A stretch of 64,000 bases of DNA. Source: Pseudomonas palleroniana (GTDB taxonomy: Bacteria; Pseudomonadota; Gammaproteobacteria; Pseudomonadales; Pseudomonadaceae). A program made the position numbers and the translations under genes. The first letter of the stretch is position 1. The number at the start of each line of letters is the position of its first letter. Below are positions 1 to 8,037 of this stretch, in pieces. The stretch covers positions 30,191 through 94,190 of the forward strand of contig NZ_PYWX01000001.1 in the NCBI RefSeq assembly GCF_003031675.1. Direction: 5' to 3'. The notes below the pieces were generated by a model, which made no database searches, was not told where the DNA came from, and saw only the letters and a list, made by a program, of their open reading frames with translations.

Positions 1-356
1 TGGCCGCCGACGCCGCCAGCTCGTCCGCCGGCACTCGCCTGCCCATGGAAGAATTTGGCAGCCTGCCGAAAAACAACAACCCGGTGAGCCTCGACGGGCC
101 AAACCTGGACGTGATCCTCGACATCCCGGTGTCGATTTCCATGGAAGTGGGCAGTACCGAAATCAACATCCGCAACCTGTTGCAGCTCAACCAGGGTTCG
201 GTGATCGAGCTCGACCGCCTGGCCGGTGAGCCGCTGGACGTGCTGGTCAACGGCACCTTGATTGCCCACGGCGAAGTGGTGGTGGTCAACGAGAAGTTCG
301 GTATCCGCCTGACCGACGTGATCAGCCCGAGCGAACGCATCAAGAAGTTGCGCTGA
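1..356 (+). CDS. fliN: FliN, flagellar motor switch protein (5' partial)
   Basis: C-terminal part of the C-ring switch protein FliN, which with FliG and FliM sets rotation direction and helps dock export substrates. The reading frame is open to the left edge, so the true start lies outside the window; about 117 codons are visible, and the internal ATG at 45 is not the start. The visible part ends in a complete SpoA/FliMN_C domain (VILDIPVSISMEVG, then LNQGSVIELDRLAGEPLDVLVNG). The TGA at 354-356 is followed after one base by fliO, as expected for one fliMNOPQR-flhB transcript. Identity is secure from sequence and gene order. Confidence 0.96.
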   Translation, partial: AADAASSSAGTRLPMEEFGSLPKNNNPVSLDGPNLDVILDIPVSISMEVGSTEINIRNLLQLNQGSVIELDRLAGEPLDVLVNGTLIAHGEVVVVNEKFGIRLTDVISPSERIKKLR

Positions 357-357
357 T

Positions 358-795
358 ATGAAGTCTTCGATGGCGGGACTGTTACTGGCGCTGCCATTGA
401 GCGCCCTGGCGGCGGAGCCGGTCGCGCAAGTGGCGGCGGCTCCCGTGGTCAGCAGTGGCATCGGCGGCCAGTTGACCCAGTTGGTGCTGGGGTTGTTGCT
501 GGTGGTCGGCTTGATTTTCGTGCTGGCCTGGTTGATGCGCCGCGTGCAGCGCATCGGCCCGGGCAATGGTCAGGTCATCGAGATGATCGGCTCGCGGGCC
601 CTCGGCCCGCGTGATCGCCTGGTGCTGGTACAGGTCGGCGAGGAGCAGATTCTGCTGGGTATCACACCGGGCCGCATCGCTGCGCTGCATGTGCTCAAGA
701 AGCCGGTGGAAGCGGCCAAGACCGAGGCCGCCACGCCAGAATTCGCCCAGCGCCTGATGGAGTTGCTGGGCAAGGATCAGAAGGATAAGAAGTAA
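358..795 (+). CDS. fliO: FliO, flagellar export apparatus membrane protein
   Basis: Small bitopic protein of the flagellar type III export gate that helps FliP assemble. The 145 residues comprise a signal-like hydrophobic N-terminus, one strong membrane segment around residues 41-62 ([20 protein letters not shown]), then a cytoplasmic FliO domain ([22 protein letters not shown]) and a charged Lys-rich tail. Its stop overlaps the fliP start by one base (TAATG), which suggests translational coupling. FliO diverges quickly between species, so the call rests on this domain pattern plus its place between fliN and fliP. Confidence 0.93.
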   Translation: MKSSMAGLLLALPLSALAAEPVAQVAAAPVVSSGIGGQLTQLVLGLLLVVGLIFVLAWLMRRVQRIGPGNGQVIEMIGSRALGPRDRLVLVQVGEEQILLGITPGRIAALHVLKKPVEAAKTEAATPEFAQRLMELLGKDQKDKK

Positions 796-1538
796 TGCGC
801 GTTTTATTGACGCTCATGCTGTTGCTGGCTGCGCCATTGGCGTGGGCCGCCGACCCGTTGTCGATCCCGGCAATCACGCTGGGCACCAACGCCGCCGGGG
901 CGCAGGAATATTCGGTCAGCCTGCAGATCCTGCTGATCATGACCGCGCTGAGTTTTATCCCGGCGTTTGTCATGCTGATGACCAGCTTCACGCGGATCAT
1001 CATTGTCTTCTCGATCCTGCGCCAGGCCCTGGGCCTGCAGCAGACGCCGTCGAACCAGATCCTCACCGGCATGGCCTTGTTCTTGACGCTGTTCATCATG
1101 GCACCGGTGTTCGACAAGGTGAACCAGCAAGCCCTGCAACCGTACCTGGCGGAAAAGCTCACCGCCCAGGACGCGATCGACAAGGCCCAGGGGCCGATCA
1201 AGGACTTCATGCTCTCGCAGACCCGCTCCAGCGACCTTGAGCTGTTCATGCGTTTGTCCAAGCGTACCGACATCGCCACCCCGGATCAGGCCCCGTTGAC
1301 CATCCTGGTGCCGGCGTTCGTCACGTCCGAATTGAAGACCGCGTTCCAGATCGGCTTCATGATCTTCATCCCGTTCCTGATCATCGACCTGGTGGTAGCG
1401 AGTGTGTTGATGGCCATGGGGATGATGATGCTGTCGCCGCTGATCATCTCGTTGCCGTTCAAGATCATGCTGTTTGTGCTGGTGGACGGCTGGGCGCTGA
1501 TTATCGGCACCTTGGCCGGCAGTTTCGGAGGGGTATAG
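795..1538 (+). CDS. fliP: FliP, flagellar export gate protein
   Basis: Core subunit of the FliPQR export gate that opens the inner membrane to flagellar substrates. The 247-residue length is typical. It begins with a cleavable signal peptide (residues 1-19, ending AWA), which is characteristic of FliP. Conserved stretches include [19 protein letters not shown] and [19 protein letters not shown], followed by hydrophobic segments to the C-terminus. It overlaps fliO by one base and is followed three bases later by fliQ, so it sits in the export operon. The identification is unambiguous. Confidence 0.97.
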   Translation: MRVLLTLMLLLAAPLAWAADPLSIPAITLGTNAAGAQEYSVSLQILLIMTALSFIPAFVMLMTSFTRIIIVFSILRQALGLQQTPSNQILTGMALFLTLFIMAPVFDKVNQQALQPYLAEKLTAQDAIDKAQGPIKDFMLSQTRSSDLELFMRLSKRTDIATPDQAPLTILVPAFVTSELKTAFQIGFMIFIPFLIIDLVVASVLMAMGMMMLSPLIISLPFKIMLFVLVDGWALIIGTLAGSFGGV

Positions 1539-1541
1539 CGC

Positions 1542-1811
1542 ATGACTCCAGAAGTTGCGGTCGACCTGTTCCGTGAAGCGCTGTGGCTGACCACCATGAT
1601 GGTCGCCGTGCTGGTGGTGCCGAGCCTGTTGGTCGGCCTGCTGGTGGCGATGTTCCAGGCCGCGACCCAGATCAACGAACAGACCTTGAGCTTCCTGCCG
1701 CGCCTGCTGGTGATGCTGGTCACCCTGATTGTCGCCGGCCCGTGGCTGGTGCGCACTTTCATGGAATACATCCTGCAGTTGTACGGCAGTATTCCGCAGT
1801 TGATCGGCTGA
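1542..1811 (+). CDS. fliQ: FliQ, flagellar export gate protein
   Basis: Small two-helix membrane subunit of the FliPQR export gate. It has 89 residues, the usual length, with hydrophobic hairpin segments near residues 16-38 and 53-74. The family sequence AATQINEQTLSFLPRLLVM lies between them. It sits three bases after fliP and seven before fliR. Gate assembly in known systems is FliP5-FliQ4-FliR1, and tight linkage of the three genes fits that complex. Confidence 0.97.
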   Translation: MTPEVAVDLFREALWLTTMMVAVLVVPSLLVGLLVAMFQAATQINEQTLSFLPRLLVMLVTLIVAGPWLVRTFMEYILQLYGSIPQLIG

Positions 1812-1818
1812 CCTGCCC

Positions 1819-2604
1819 ATGCAATCCGTGTTGGCTTTGACCGACACCCAGATCAGTACCTGGGTGGCGTCTTTCATCTTGCCGATGTTTCGCGTGACGG
1901 CGGTGCTGATGACCATGCCGGTGTTCGGCACCACCTTGGTCCCGCGACGTATCCGCCTGTATTTCGCCGTTGCCATTACCGTGGTGATTGTCCCCGGGCT
2001 GCCGCCGATGCCGCCGGTGAATGCCCTGGACCTCAGCGCGTTGTTGCTGATTGCCGAGCAGATCCTGATCGGCGCATTGCTGGGCTTTTCGCTGACCCTG
2101 TTCTTCCAGGCGTTTGTGATCGCCGGGCAAATTATCTCGATCCAGATGGGCATGGGCTTCGCGTCCATGGTCGACCCCACCAACGGCGTGTCGGCAGCGG
2201 TGATCGGGCAGTTCCTGACCATGCTGGTGACGTTGCTGTTCCTGTCGATGAATGGCCATCTGGTGGTGTTCGAGGTCATGACTGAGAGCTTCACCACCTT
2301 GCCGGTGGGCTCGGGGTTGGTGGTCAACCATTTCTGGGAGTTGGTCGGTCGCCTGACTTGGGTGCTGGGCGCTTCGCTGTTGCTGGTGCTGCCGGCAATC
2401 ACCGCGCTGCTGGTGGTCAACATCGCGTTTGGAGTGATGACCCGTGCGGCGCCGCAGTTGAATATCTTCTCGATCGGTTTCCCCCTGACCCTGGTGCTGG
2501 GCATGGGGATTTTCTGGGTCGGCATGGCTGACATTCTCAATCAGTATCAACCGCTGGCGACCGACGCCTTGCAGTTTTTACGTGATCTGGCACGGGCGCG
2601 CTGA
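1819..2604 (+). CDS. fliR: FliR, flagellar export gate protein
   Basis: Polytopic subunit of the flagellar export gate, 261 residues. About six hydrophobic segments are visible, with the family stretches SFILPMFRVTAVLMTMPVFG near the N-terminus and GMGFASMVDPTNG in the middle. The start ATG at 1819 follows the fliQ stop closely, and flhB starts four bases after the FliR stop. Everything in the sequence and neighbourhood fits a standard FliR. Confidence 0.97.
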   Translation: MQSVLALTDTQISTWVASFILPMFRVTAVLMTMPVFGTTLVPRRIRLYFAVAITVVIVPGLPPMPPVNALDLSALLLIAEQILIGALLGFSLTLFFQAFVIAGQIISIQMGMGFASMVDPTNGVSAAVIGQFLTMLVTLLFLSMNGHLVVFEVMTESFTTLPVGSGLVVNHFWELVGRLTWVLGASLLLVLPAITALLVVNIAFGVMTRAAPQLNIFSIGFPLTLVLGMGIFWVGMADILNQYQPLATDALQFLRDLARAR

Positions 2605-2607
2605 GCC

Positions 2608-3744
2608 ATGGCCGAGAGCGAGAGTGGTCAGGACAAAACAGAAGACCCCACGGAGAAACGTAAGAAGGAATCCCGGGAAAAGGGCGAGATTGCCCGCTCC
2701 AAAGAGCTCAATACACTCGCCGTGATGCTGGCCGGCGCCGGTGGCCTGTTGATCTACGGCGGCGGCCTGGCGCTGGACCTGATGGAGCTGATGAAGCTCA
2801 ACTTCGCCTTGCCCCGTGAGGTGTTGCTGAGCCCCGGCGCCATGGGCCTGTACCTGCTGCACTCGGGCAAGATCGCCCTGCTGGCGGTGCAGCCGGTGCT
2901 GATCACGCTGCTGCTGGCGGCGTTGATCGGTCCGGTGTCCTTGGGTGGCTGGTTGTTTGCCGCCGGCAGCATGGCGCCCAAGTTCAGCCGGATGAACCCG
3001 GGGCCGGGGCTCAAGCGTATGTTTTCCGGCAAGGCACTGGTTGAGTTGCTCAAGGCGCTGGCCAAATTCATCCTGATTCTGTTCGTGGCGCTGACGGTGT
3101 TGTCGTCCGATATCGACGACTTGCTGCGCATCGCCCACGAGCCGTTGGAGTCAGCCATCATCCACAGCGTACAAGTGGTGGGCTGGAGTGCGCTGTGGAT
3201 GGCCTGCGGGCTGATCATCATTGCGGCGGTGGATGCGCCGATCCAGCTGTGGGAAAGCCACAAGAAACTGCTGATGACCAAGCAGGAAGTGCGCGACGAG
3301 CACAAGGACCAGGAAGGACGCCCCGAGGTCAAACAGCGTATCCGGCAACTGCAACGCGAAATGTCCCAGCGCAAGATGATGGCGGCGGTGCCCGATGCCG
3401 ATGTGGTCATCACCAACCCGACTCACTACGCCGTGGCGCTCAAGTACGACCCGGAGAAGGGCGGCGCGCCGATGCTGCTGGCCAAGGGCAGCGACTTCAC
3501 GGCCCTGAAAATCCGCGAAATCGCCGTGGCCAACGACATTCTGCTGCTGGAGTCGCCGGCGCTTGCGCGGTCGATCTTCTATTCCACCGATCTCGATCAA
3601 GAGATTCCTGCCGGGTTGTACCTGGCCGTGGCCCAGGTGCTGGCGTATGTCTATCAGATCCGCCAATACCGAGCGGGCAAGGGCAAGCGTCCAGATCCCC
3701 TCAAGGACTTGCCGATTCCGCCGGAATTGCGTCGGGATTCCTGA
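2608..3744 (+). CDS. flhB: FlhB, export-gate substrate-specificity switch
   Basis: FlhB closes the FliPQR gate and switches export from rod/hook to filament substrates. It has 378 residues. A charged cytoplasmic N-terminus (DKTEDPTEKRKKESREKGE) is followed by four hydrophobic segments, a linker, and the C-terminal cytoplasmic domain. The self-cleavage site NPTH is intact at about residues 270-273 (VITNPTHYAVAL), so autoproteolysis between Asn and Pro is expected. It is the last gene of this export block; about 160 bases separate it from the next gene, so transcription may break here. Confidence 0.97.
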   Translation: MAESESGQDKTEDPTEKRKKESREKGEIARSKELNTLAVMLAGAGGLLIYGGGLALDLMELMKLNFALPREVLLSPGAMGLYLLHSGKIALLAVQPVLITLLLAALIGPVSLGGWLFAAGSMAPKFSRMNPGPGLKRMFSGKALVELLKALAKFILILFVALTVLSSDIDDLLRIAHEPLESAIIHSVQVVGWSALWMACGLIIIAAVDAPIQLWESHKKLLMTKQEVRDEHKDQEGRPEVKQRIRQLQREMSQRKMMAAVPDADVVITNPTHYAVALKYDPEKGGAPMLLAKGSDFTALKIREIAVANDILLLESPALARSIFYSTDLDQEIPAGLYLAVAQVLAYVYQIRQYRAGKGKRPDPLKDLPIPPELRRDS

Positions 3745-3815
3745 AAGCCACGCTAGTTCGCCAAACCTTGACGGAAGGAGCGGGCTGCATACCACTCGTC
3801 GTGAATGCCCGCTAC

Positions 3816-3831
3816 CTGTCAACTTTGACAG
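3816..3831. promoter_or_regulatory. Perfect 16-bp dyad between flhB and the cold-shock genes
   Basis: CTGTCAA-CT-TTGACAG is a perfect palindrome with 7-bp arms in the 160-bp gap between flhB and the cold-shock-domain genes. The right arm holds a consensus TTGACA (-35-like), but no convincing -10 is seen 17 bases further on. It could be an operator for the downstream gene pair. No factor can be named from sequence alone. Confidence 0.4.
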
Positions 3832-3904
3832 TAGTCAGCAAAGCCCCCTCGCGGTTCTATTGCCTCAAGCACTGCGCACAGGCTGTAAACGAGATGCAGG
3901 GAGA

Positions 3905-4123
3905 ATGGTTTTGAAACTACTCAGAGGCAAGGTCAAATCTTATGACCCGCACTCCGGAAAAGGTTTGATTGCCCTGAAAGGTGAGGACGACGTGAAAGTG
4001 GATCTCATCGGTTCGCGCTGCATTCGGCTCGCGGTGGGCCAGCACGTGGAGTTTCAGGGGATACACCGACCCGACGGTATTTATGCAGTCGGCGTCAGGG
4101 TTATCCCGCGAGTTCTTGAGTGA
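3905..4123 (+). CDS. Diverged cold-shock-domain-like small protein
   Basis: A 72-residue protein with the size and strand pattern of a cold-shock domain (KLLRGKVKSYDPHSGKGLIALKGEDDVKVDLIG). It lacks the aromatic RNA-binding residues: the RNP1 site reads KGLIALK where CspA has KGFGFI, and the RNP2 site reads VKVDL where CspA has VFVHY. Nucleic-acid binding by the usual stacking mode is therefore doubtful. The start is uncertain. ATG 3905 is only one base from the AGGGAG at 3898-3903, whereas TTG 3911 has a 7-base spacing and may be the true start. A canonical cold-shock gene follows 18 bases later. Function unknown. Confidence 0.75.
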   Translation: MVLKLLRGKVKSYDPHSGKGLIALKGEDDVKVDLIGSRCIRLAVGQHVEFQGIHRPDGIYAVGVRVIPRVLE

Positions 4124-4141
4124 TAAGTCAGGAGAACGGTG

Positions 4142-4345
4142 ATGGCAACAGGCACTGTGAAATGGTTTAACGCGGAAAAAGGCTTCGGCTTTATCACTCC
4201 GGAGGGTGGCGGGGCTGACGTTTTTGTCCACTATTCCGCGATTCGAGGTGAAGGATTCAAAACCGTTGGCGAAGGTGAAAAAGTGGAGTTTGAAATAACC
4301 CAGGGGCAAAAAGGCCCCCAGGCGGAAGACGTGCGCCCCGCGTAA
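4142..4345 (+). CDS. CspA-family cold-shock protein
   Basis: Canonical single-domain cold-shock protein of 67 residues ([22 protein letters not shown]). RNP1 (KGFGFI) and RNP2 (VFVHY) are intact, so it should bind single-stranded RNA or DNA and act as an RNA chaperone. AGGAGA at 4129-4134 sits eight bases before the ATG at 4142; a GTG directly before the ATG is not needed as the start. It lies between flhB and flhA, an unusual place for a cold-shock gene. Whether it serves flagellar mRNAs or is a passenger cannot be told from sequence. Confidence 0.92.
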   Translation: MATGTVKWFNAEKGFGFITPEGGGADVFVHYSAIRGEGFKTVGEGEKVEFEITQGQKGPQAEDVRPA

Positions 4346-4357
4346 ATCCGGCAACAT

Positions 4358-4372
4358 GCCCTCGCTGAGGGC
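4358..4372 (+). terminator. Short hairpin after the cold-shock gene
   Basis: GCCCTC-GCT-GAGGGC is a perfect 6-bp stem with a 3-base loop, 12 bases after the cold-shock stop codon. There is no T tract, so it is not a classic intrinsic terminator. It may stabilise the 3' end or act with the larger inverted repeat just downstream. Confidence 0.4.
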
Positions 4373-4376
4373 GATC

Positions 4377-4461
4377 TGTCCCTTGAAGCAAAAGTTGGAA
4401 GGCTTCTTGCAACCCGGCCTGCAGGACGCCTCCCGGCGTCAAAACTTTGCTTCAAGGGACA
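4377..4461. repeat. Long inverted repeat spanning the flhA promoter
   Basis: Left arm 4377-4396 (TGTCCCTTGAAGCAAAAGTT) and right arm 4443-4461 (AACTTTGCTTCAAGGGACA) are complementary over 19 bases with a single bulged base, separated by 46 bases. The right arm ends directly before the flhA ribosome binding site. The sigma-54-like promoter lies inside the repeat, overlapping the left arm. RNA reading through from upstream would carry both arms and could fold. RNA started at the internal promoter would carry only the right arm. Confidence 0.8.
4395..4411 (+). promoter_or_regulatory. Sigma-54-type promoter for flhA
   Basis: TTGG-AAGGCTTC-TTGCA has GG and GC separated by exactly 10 bases, as required for -24/-12 elements, and matches the TTGGCACG-N4-TTGCW pattern outside the CAC positions. 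It lies about 63 bases before the flhA GTG. In P. aeruginosa, flhA is known to be FleQ/RpoN dependent, so both spacing and context support the call. Confidence 0.75.
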
Positions 4462-4473
4462 CGAGGAATACCG

Positions 4474-6603
4474 GTGGATCGCTCTCAAATGCTCAGCACG
4501 GCCCGTGGCACCCTGACTGACCTCTCGCGGGGCAATCTGGGTGTGCCATTGTTGTTGCTGGTGATGCTGGCAATGATGATGTTGCCGATGCCGCCGTTCT
4601 TGCTGGACGTGTTCTTCACTTTCAACATTGCCCTGTCGGTCGTGGTGCTGCTGGTGTGCGTCTACGCCCTGCGGCCCCTGGACTTCGCGGTTTTCCCCAC
4701 CATCCTGCTGGTTGCCACGCTGTTGCGCCTGGCACTGAACGTGGCGTCTACCCGGGTGGTGATGCTGCACGGCCAGGACGGTCACGCCGCCGCCGGTAAG
4801 GTGATTCAGGCCTTCGGTGAGGTGGTGATCGGCGGTAACTACGTGGTCGGTATCGTCGTGTTCGCGATCCTGATGATCATCAACTTCGTGGTGGTGACCA
4901 AGGGTGCCGGACGAATTTCCGAGGTGAGCGCGCGGTTTACCCTCGATGCAATGCCTGGCAAACAGATGGCCATCGACGCCGACCTCAACGCCGGTCTGAT
5001 CGACCAGGGCCAGGCCAAGGCGCGCCGTGCGGAAGTCGCCCAGGAAGCCGAGTTTTACGGTTCCATGGACGGTGCCAGCAAATTCGTGCGCGGTGACGCC
5101 ATTGCCGGCTTGCTGATTCTGTTCATCAACCTGATCGGCGGCATGGCGGTCGGTATCTTCCAGCACGGCATGACGTTTGGTGATGCGGGCAAGGTCTACG
5201 CCTTGCTGACCATTGGTGACGGTTTAGTGGCGCAATTGCCATCACTGTTGTTATCTACAGCCGCAGCCATCATGGTCACCCGTGCTTCGGGTTCCGAAGA
5301 CATGGGCAAGCAGATCAGCCGCCAGATGTTCGCCTCGCCGAAGGCGCTGGCGGTGGCGGCAGCGATTATGGCGATCATGGGCATCGTGCCGGGTATGCCG
5401 CATGTGTCGTTCCTCAGCATGGCGGCCATGGCGGCCGGCGCTGCCTACCTGTTCTGGCGCAAGCAGAACCAGGTGAAGGTCCTGGCTCAGCAGGAAATCG
5501 CCCGTCAGCAGGAACTGTTGCCATCGCCCGCCCGTGCCCAGGAAACCAAGGAGCTTGGCTGGGACGACGTGACCCCGATCGACATGATCGGCCTGGAAGT
5601 GGGCTACCGCCTGATCCCTCTGGTGGACCGTAACCAGGGCGGCCAGTTGCTTGCGCGCATCAAGGGGGTCCGCAAGAAGTTGTCTCAGGACCTGGGCTTC
5701 CTGATGCCGACCGTACACATCCGCGACAACCTCGACCTGGCCCCCAGTGCCTATCGCCTGACCCTGATGGGTGTGATCCTGGCCGAAGCCGAGATCTACC
5801 CGGACCGCGAACTGGCGATCAACCCCGGCCAGGTGTTCGGTACGCTCAATGGCATTACCGCCAAAGATCCGGCTTTCGGCCTGGATGCGGTGTGGGTCGA
5901 AGTCAGCCAGCGCAGCCAGGCGCAATCCCTGGGATATACGGTGGTGGACGCCAGCACGGTGGTCGCCACCCACCTTAACCAGATTCTGTACAAGCACTCC
6001 CATGAGCTGATCGGCCATGAGGAAGTCCAGCAATTGATGGGGTTGCTGGCCAAAGCCTCGCCAAAACTGGCCGAAGAGCTGGTGCCGGGGGTGCTGTCGC
6101 TGTCGCAGTTGCTCAAAGTGCTGCAGGCGTTGCTCGCCGAGCAAGTGCCGGTGCGCGACATTCGCAGCATCGCGGAAGCCATCGCCAACAATGCCGCCAA
6201 GAGTCAAGATACTGCCGCTCTGGTGGCCGCCGTACGCGTCGGCTTGTCCCGTGCCATCGTGCAAAGCATTGTAGGCATTGAGTCTGAGCTGCCTGTGATC
6301 ACCTTGGAACCCAGGTTGGAACAAATATTGCTCAATAGTATCCAGAAGGCCGGACAAGGCCAGGAAGAGGGCGTTCTGCTGGAACCGAGCATGGCTGAAA
6401 AGCTCCAGCGTTCGTTGATCGAAGCGGCGCAGCGCCAGGAAATGGCGGGCCATCCGGTGATTCTGCTGGTGGCGGGGCCGGTTCGAGCGATGTTGTCGCG
6501 GTTCGGACGCCTGGCAGTACCGAATTTGCACGTTTTGGCTTATCAGGAAATTCCTGACAACAAGCAAGTGACTATCGTCGCGACAGTAGGGCCCAACGGC
6601 TGA
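4474..6603 (+). CDS. flhA: FlhA, flagellar export gate protein
   Basis: Largest membrane component of the flagellar export gate; its nonameric cytoplasmic ring docks chaperone-substrate complexes and uses the proton motive force. I chose GTG 4474 (reading VDRSQMLSTARG) because CGAGGA at 4462-4467 is spaced six bases before it and Pseudomonas FlhA proteins begin at this point; this gives 709 residues. Eight or so N-terminal membrane segments are followed by the conserved FHIPEP-type region (GKQMAIDADLNAGLI) and a C-terminal cytoplasmic domain from about residue 350. It heads the flhA-flhF-fleN-fliA block behind a sigma-54-like promoter. Confidence 0.96.
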   Translation: MDRSQMLSTARGTLTDLSRGNLGVPLLLLVMLAMMMLPMPPFLLDVFFTFNIALSVVVLLVCVYALRPLDFAVFPTILLVATLLRLALNVASTRVVMLHGQDGHAAAGKVIQAFGEVVIGGNYVVGIVVFAILMIINFVVVTKGAGRISEVSARFTLDAMPGKQMAIDADLNAGLIDQGQAKARRAEVAQEAEFYGSMDGASKFVRGDAIAGLLILFINLIGGMAVGIFQHGMTFGDAGKVYALLTIGDGLVAQLPSLLLSTAAAIMVTRASGSEDMGKQISRQMFASPKALAVAAAIMAIMGIVPGMPHVSFLSMAAMAAGAAYLFWRKQNQVKVLAQQEIARQQELLPSPARAQETKELGWDDVTPIDMIGLEVGYRLIPLVDRNQGGQLLARIKGVRKKLSQDLGFLMPTVHIRDNLDLAPSAYRLTLMGVILAEAEIYPDRELAINPGQVFGTLNGITAKDPAFGLDAVWVEVSQRSQAQSLGYTVVDASTVVATHLNQILYKHSHELIGHEEVQQLMGLLAKASPKLAEELVPGVLSLSQLLKVLQALLAEQVPVRDIRSIAEAIANNAAKSQDTAALVAAVRVGLSRAIVQSIVGIESELPVITLEPRLEQILLNSIQKAGQGQEEGVLLEPSMAEKLQRSLIEAAQRQEMAGHPVILLVAGPVRAMLSRFGRLAVPNLHVLAYQEIPDNKQVTIVATVGPNG

Positions 6604-6615
6604 GGGTAGTGGGTT

Positions 6616-7932
6616 ATGCAAGTTAAGCGTTTTTTCGCCGCCGATATGCGTCAGGCCATGAAACTGGTCCGTGATGAGCTGGGCGCCGATGCCGCGATTA
6701 TCGGTAACCGTCGCATTGCCGGCGGTGTCGAGCTGACGGCTGCCCTGGATTACACCCCCCAGGCGTTGGCGCCGCGCGTGCCGAACATGGAACTCGAAGA
6801 CGAGTTGCGCAAGACCGCCTCGCGCATTGTGTCGGCCCAGGCCGAGCTGAGCATGCGTGGCGACAGCGACGCTAGCACCAATCGCCAATTGTTCGCCGGC
6901 CTGCCGCTGACGGCCGCCGAGCCGCTGGTCGAGCCGACCTTCGTTGAACCGCCACGTCCCGCAGCGCCGGCTCCGACGGCTGCGGTCGACCAGCGCGTGT
7001 TCGACTCGATGCGCTCTGAACTCAATGGCCTGCGTGAACTGCTCGAAGTGCAGTTGGGTTCGTTGGCCTGGACACAGTTGCAAGGCAGCAAGCCGCACCA
7101 GGCCAACCTGTGGCGTCGCTTGCAGCGTATCGGCCTGTCCGGCCCGCTGTCCCGCGACCTGCTGGCGCTGACCACCGAGGTCGAAGAGCCCCGCCAGGCG
7201 TGGCGCATGTTGCTGGCCCACTTGGCCCGCATGATCGTCACCCCGGAGCTCGAACCGCTGGAAGAGGGTGGCGTGATCGCCATGGTCGGCCCGGCCGGCA
7301 TGGGCAAGACCACCACCCTGGCCAAGCTGGCCGCCCGGTATGTGCTCAAGTACGGCGCGTCGAGTATCGCGCTGGTGAGCATGGACAGTTATCGTATCGG
7401 CGCCCAGGAACAGCTCAAGACCCTGGGGCGCATCCTCAATGTGCCGGTGACCCACGTCGACCCGGGCCAGTCCCTGGCCAATGCCCTTGACCCGCTGTTG
7501 CGCAAGCGCGTGGTGTTGATCGACACCGCCGGCCTGCAAGCCAGCGATCCGGCGCTGCGCATGCAGCTGGAAAGCCTGGCCGGGCGTGGCATCAAGGCGA
7601 AAAATTACCTGGTGCTTGCAACCACCAGCCAGAAACAGGTTCTTACCGCTGCGTACCACAGCTACAAACGTTGCGGCCTGGCGGGTTGCATCCTCACCAA
7701 ACTAGACGAAACTGCAAACTTGGGTGAGGTGTTGAGCCTGGCTATCGGTCATGAATTACCGGTTGCCTACCTGACCGATGGCCCGCGGATTCCAGATGAT
7801 TTGCATCTGCCGCGTCGTCATCAGTTGGTCAGCCGTGCTGTCAGCGTGCAAATGCAAGAAGAGCCTAGCGAGGAAGCGATGGCTGATATGTTCGCCGACC
7901 TTTACCACAACCCGGCAAAACGGGTGGGGTGA
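6616..7932 (+). CDS. flhF: FlhF, SRP-type GTPase placing the polar flagellum
   Basis: Signal-recognition-particle-like GTPase that recruits the first flagellar components to the cell pole. It has 438 residues: an N-terminal basic region (MQVKRFFAADMRQAMKLVR), a Pro/Ala-rich linker, and an NG GTPase domain. The P-loop GPAGMGKT is at about residues 225-232, with LIDTAG and TKLDE further on. It starts 12 bases after flhA. FlhF works with FleN (next gene), which activates its GTPase and limits flagellar number; finding both supports a polar flagellum. Confidence 0.96.
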   Translation: MQVKRFFAADMRQAMKLVRDELGADAAIIGNRRIAGGVELTAALDYTPQALAPRVPNMELEDELRKTASRIVSAQAELSMRGDSDASTNRQLFAGLPLTAAEPLVEPTFVEPPRPAAPAPTAAVDQRVFDSMRSELNGLRELLEVQLGSLAWTQLQGSKPHQANLWRRLQRIGLSGPLSRDLLALTTEVEEPRQAWRMLLAHLARMIVTPELEPLEEGGVIAMVGPAGMGKTTTLAKLAARYVLKYGASSIALVSMDSYRIGAQEQLKTLGRILNVPVTHVDPGQSLANALDPLLRKRVVLIDTAGLQASDPALRMQLESLAGRGIKAKNYLVLATTSQKQVLTAAYHSYKRCGLAGCILTKLDETANLGEVLSLAIGHELPVAYLTDGPRIPDDLHLPRRHQLVSRAVSVQMQEEPSEEAMADMFADLYHNPAKRVG

Positions 7933-8037
7933 GGCAGGATGAGCACTGTGAAATGTATCTACATTGATGGTCTGCAAGCGATTCACGCGACCAAGCCGTG
8001 TAGCCTGCGTCTAAGCAAGACAAGGTAAAGAAATAAA

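Noticed and set aside
5251..7659. 802-codon open frame on the - strand opposite flhA-flhF
   Set aside because: Spans two well-identified genes on the + strand and has shadow-type composition.
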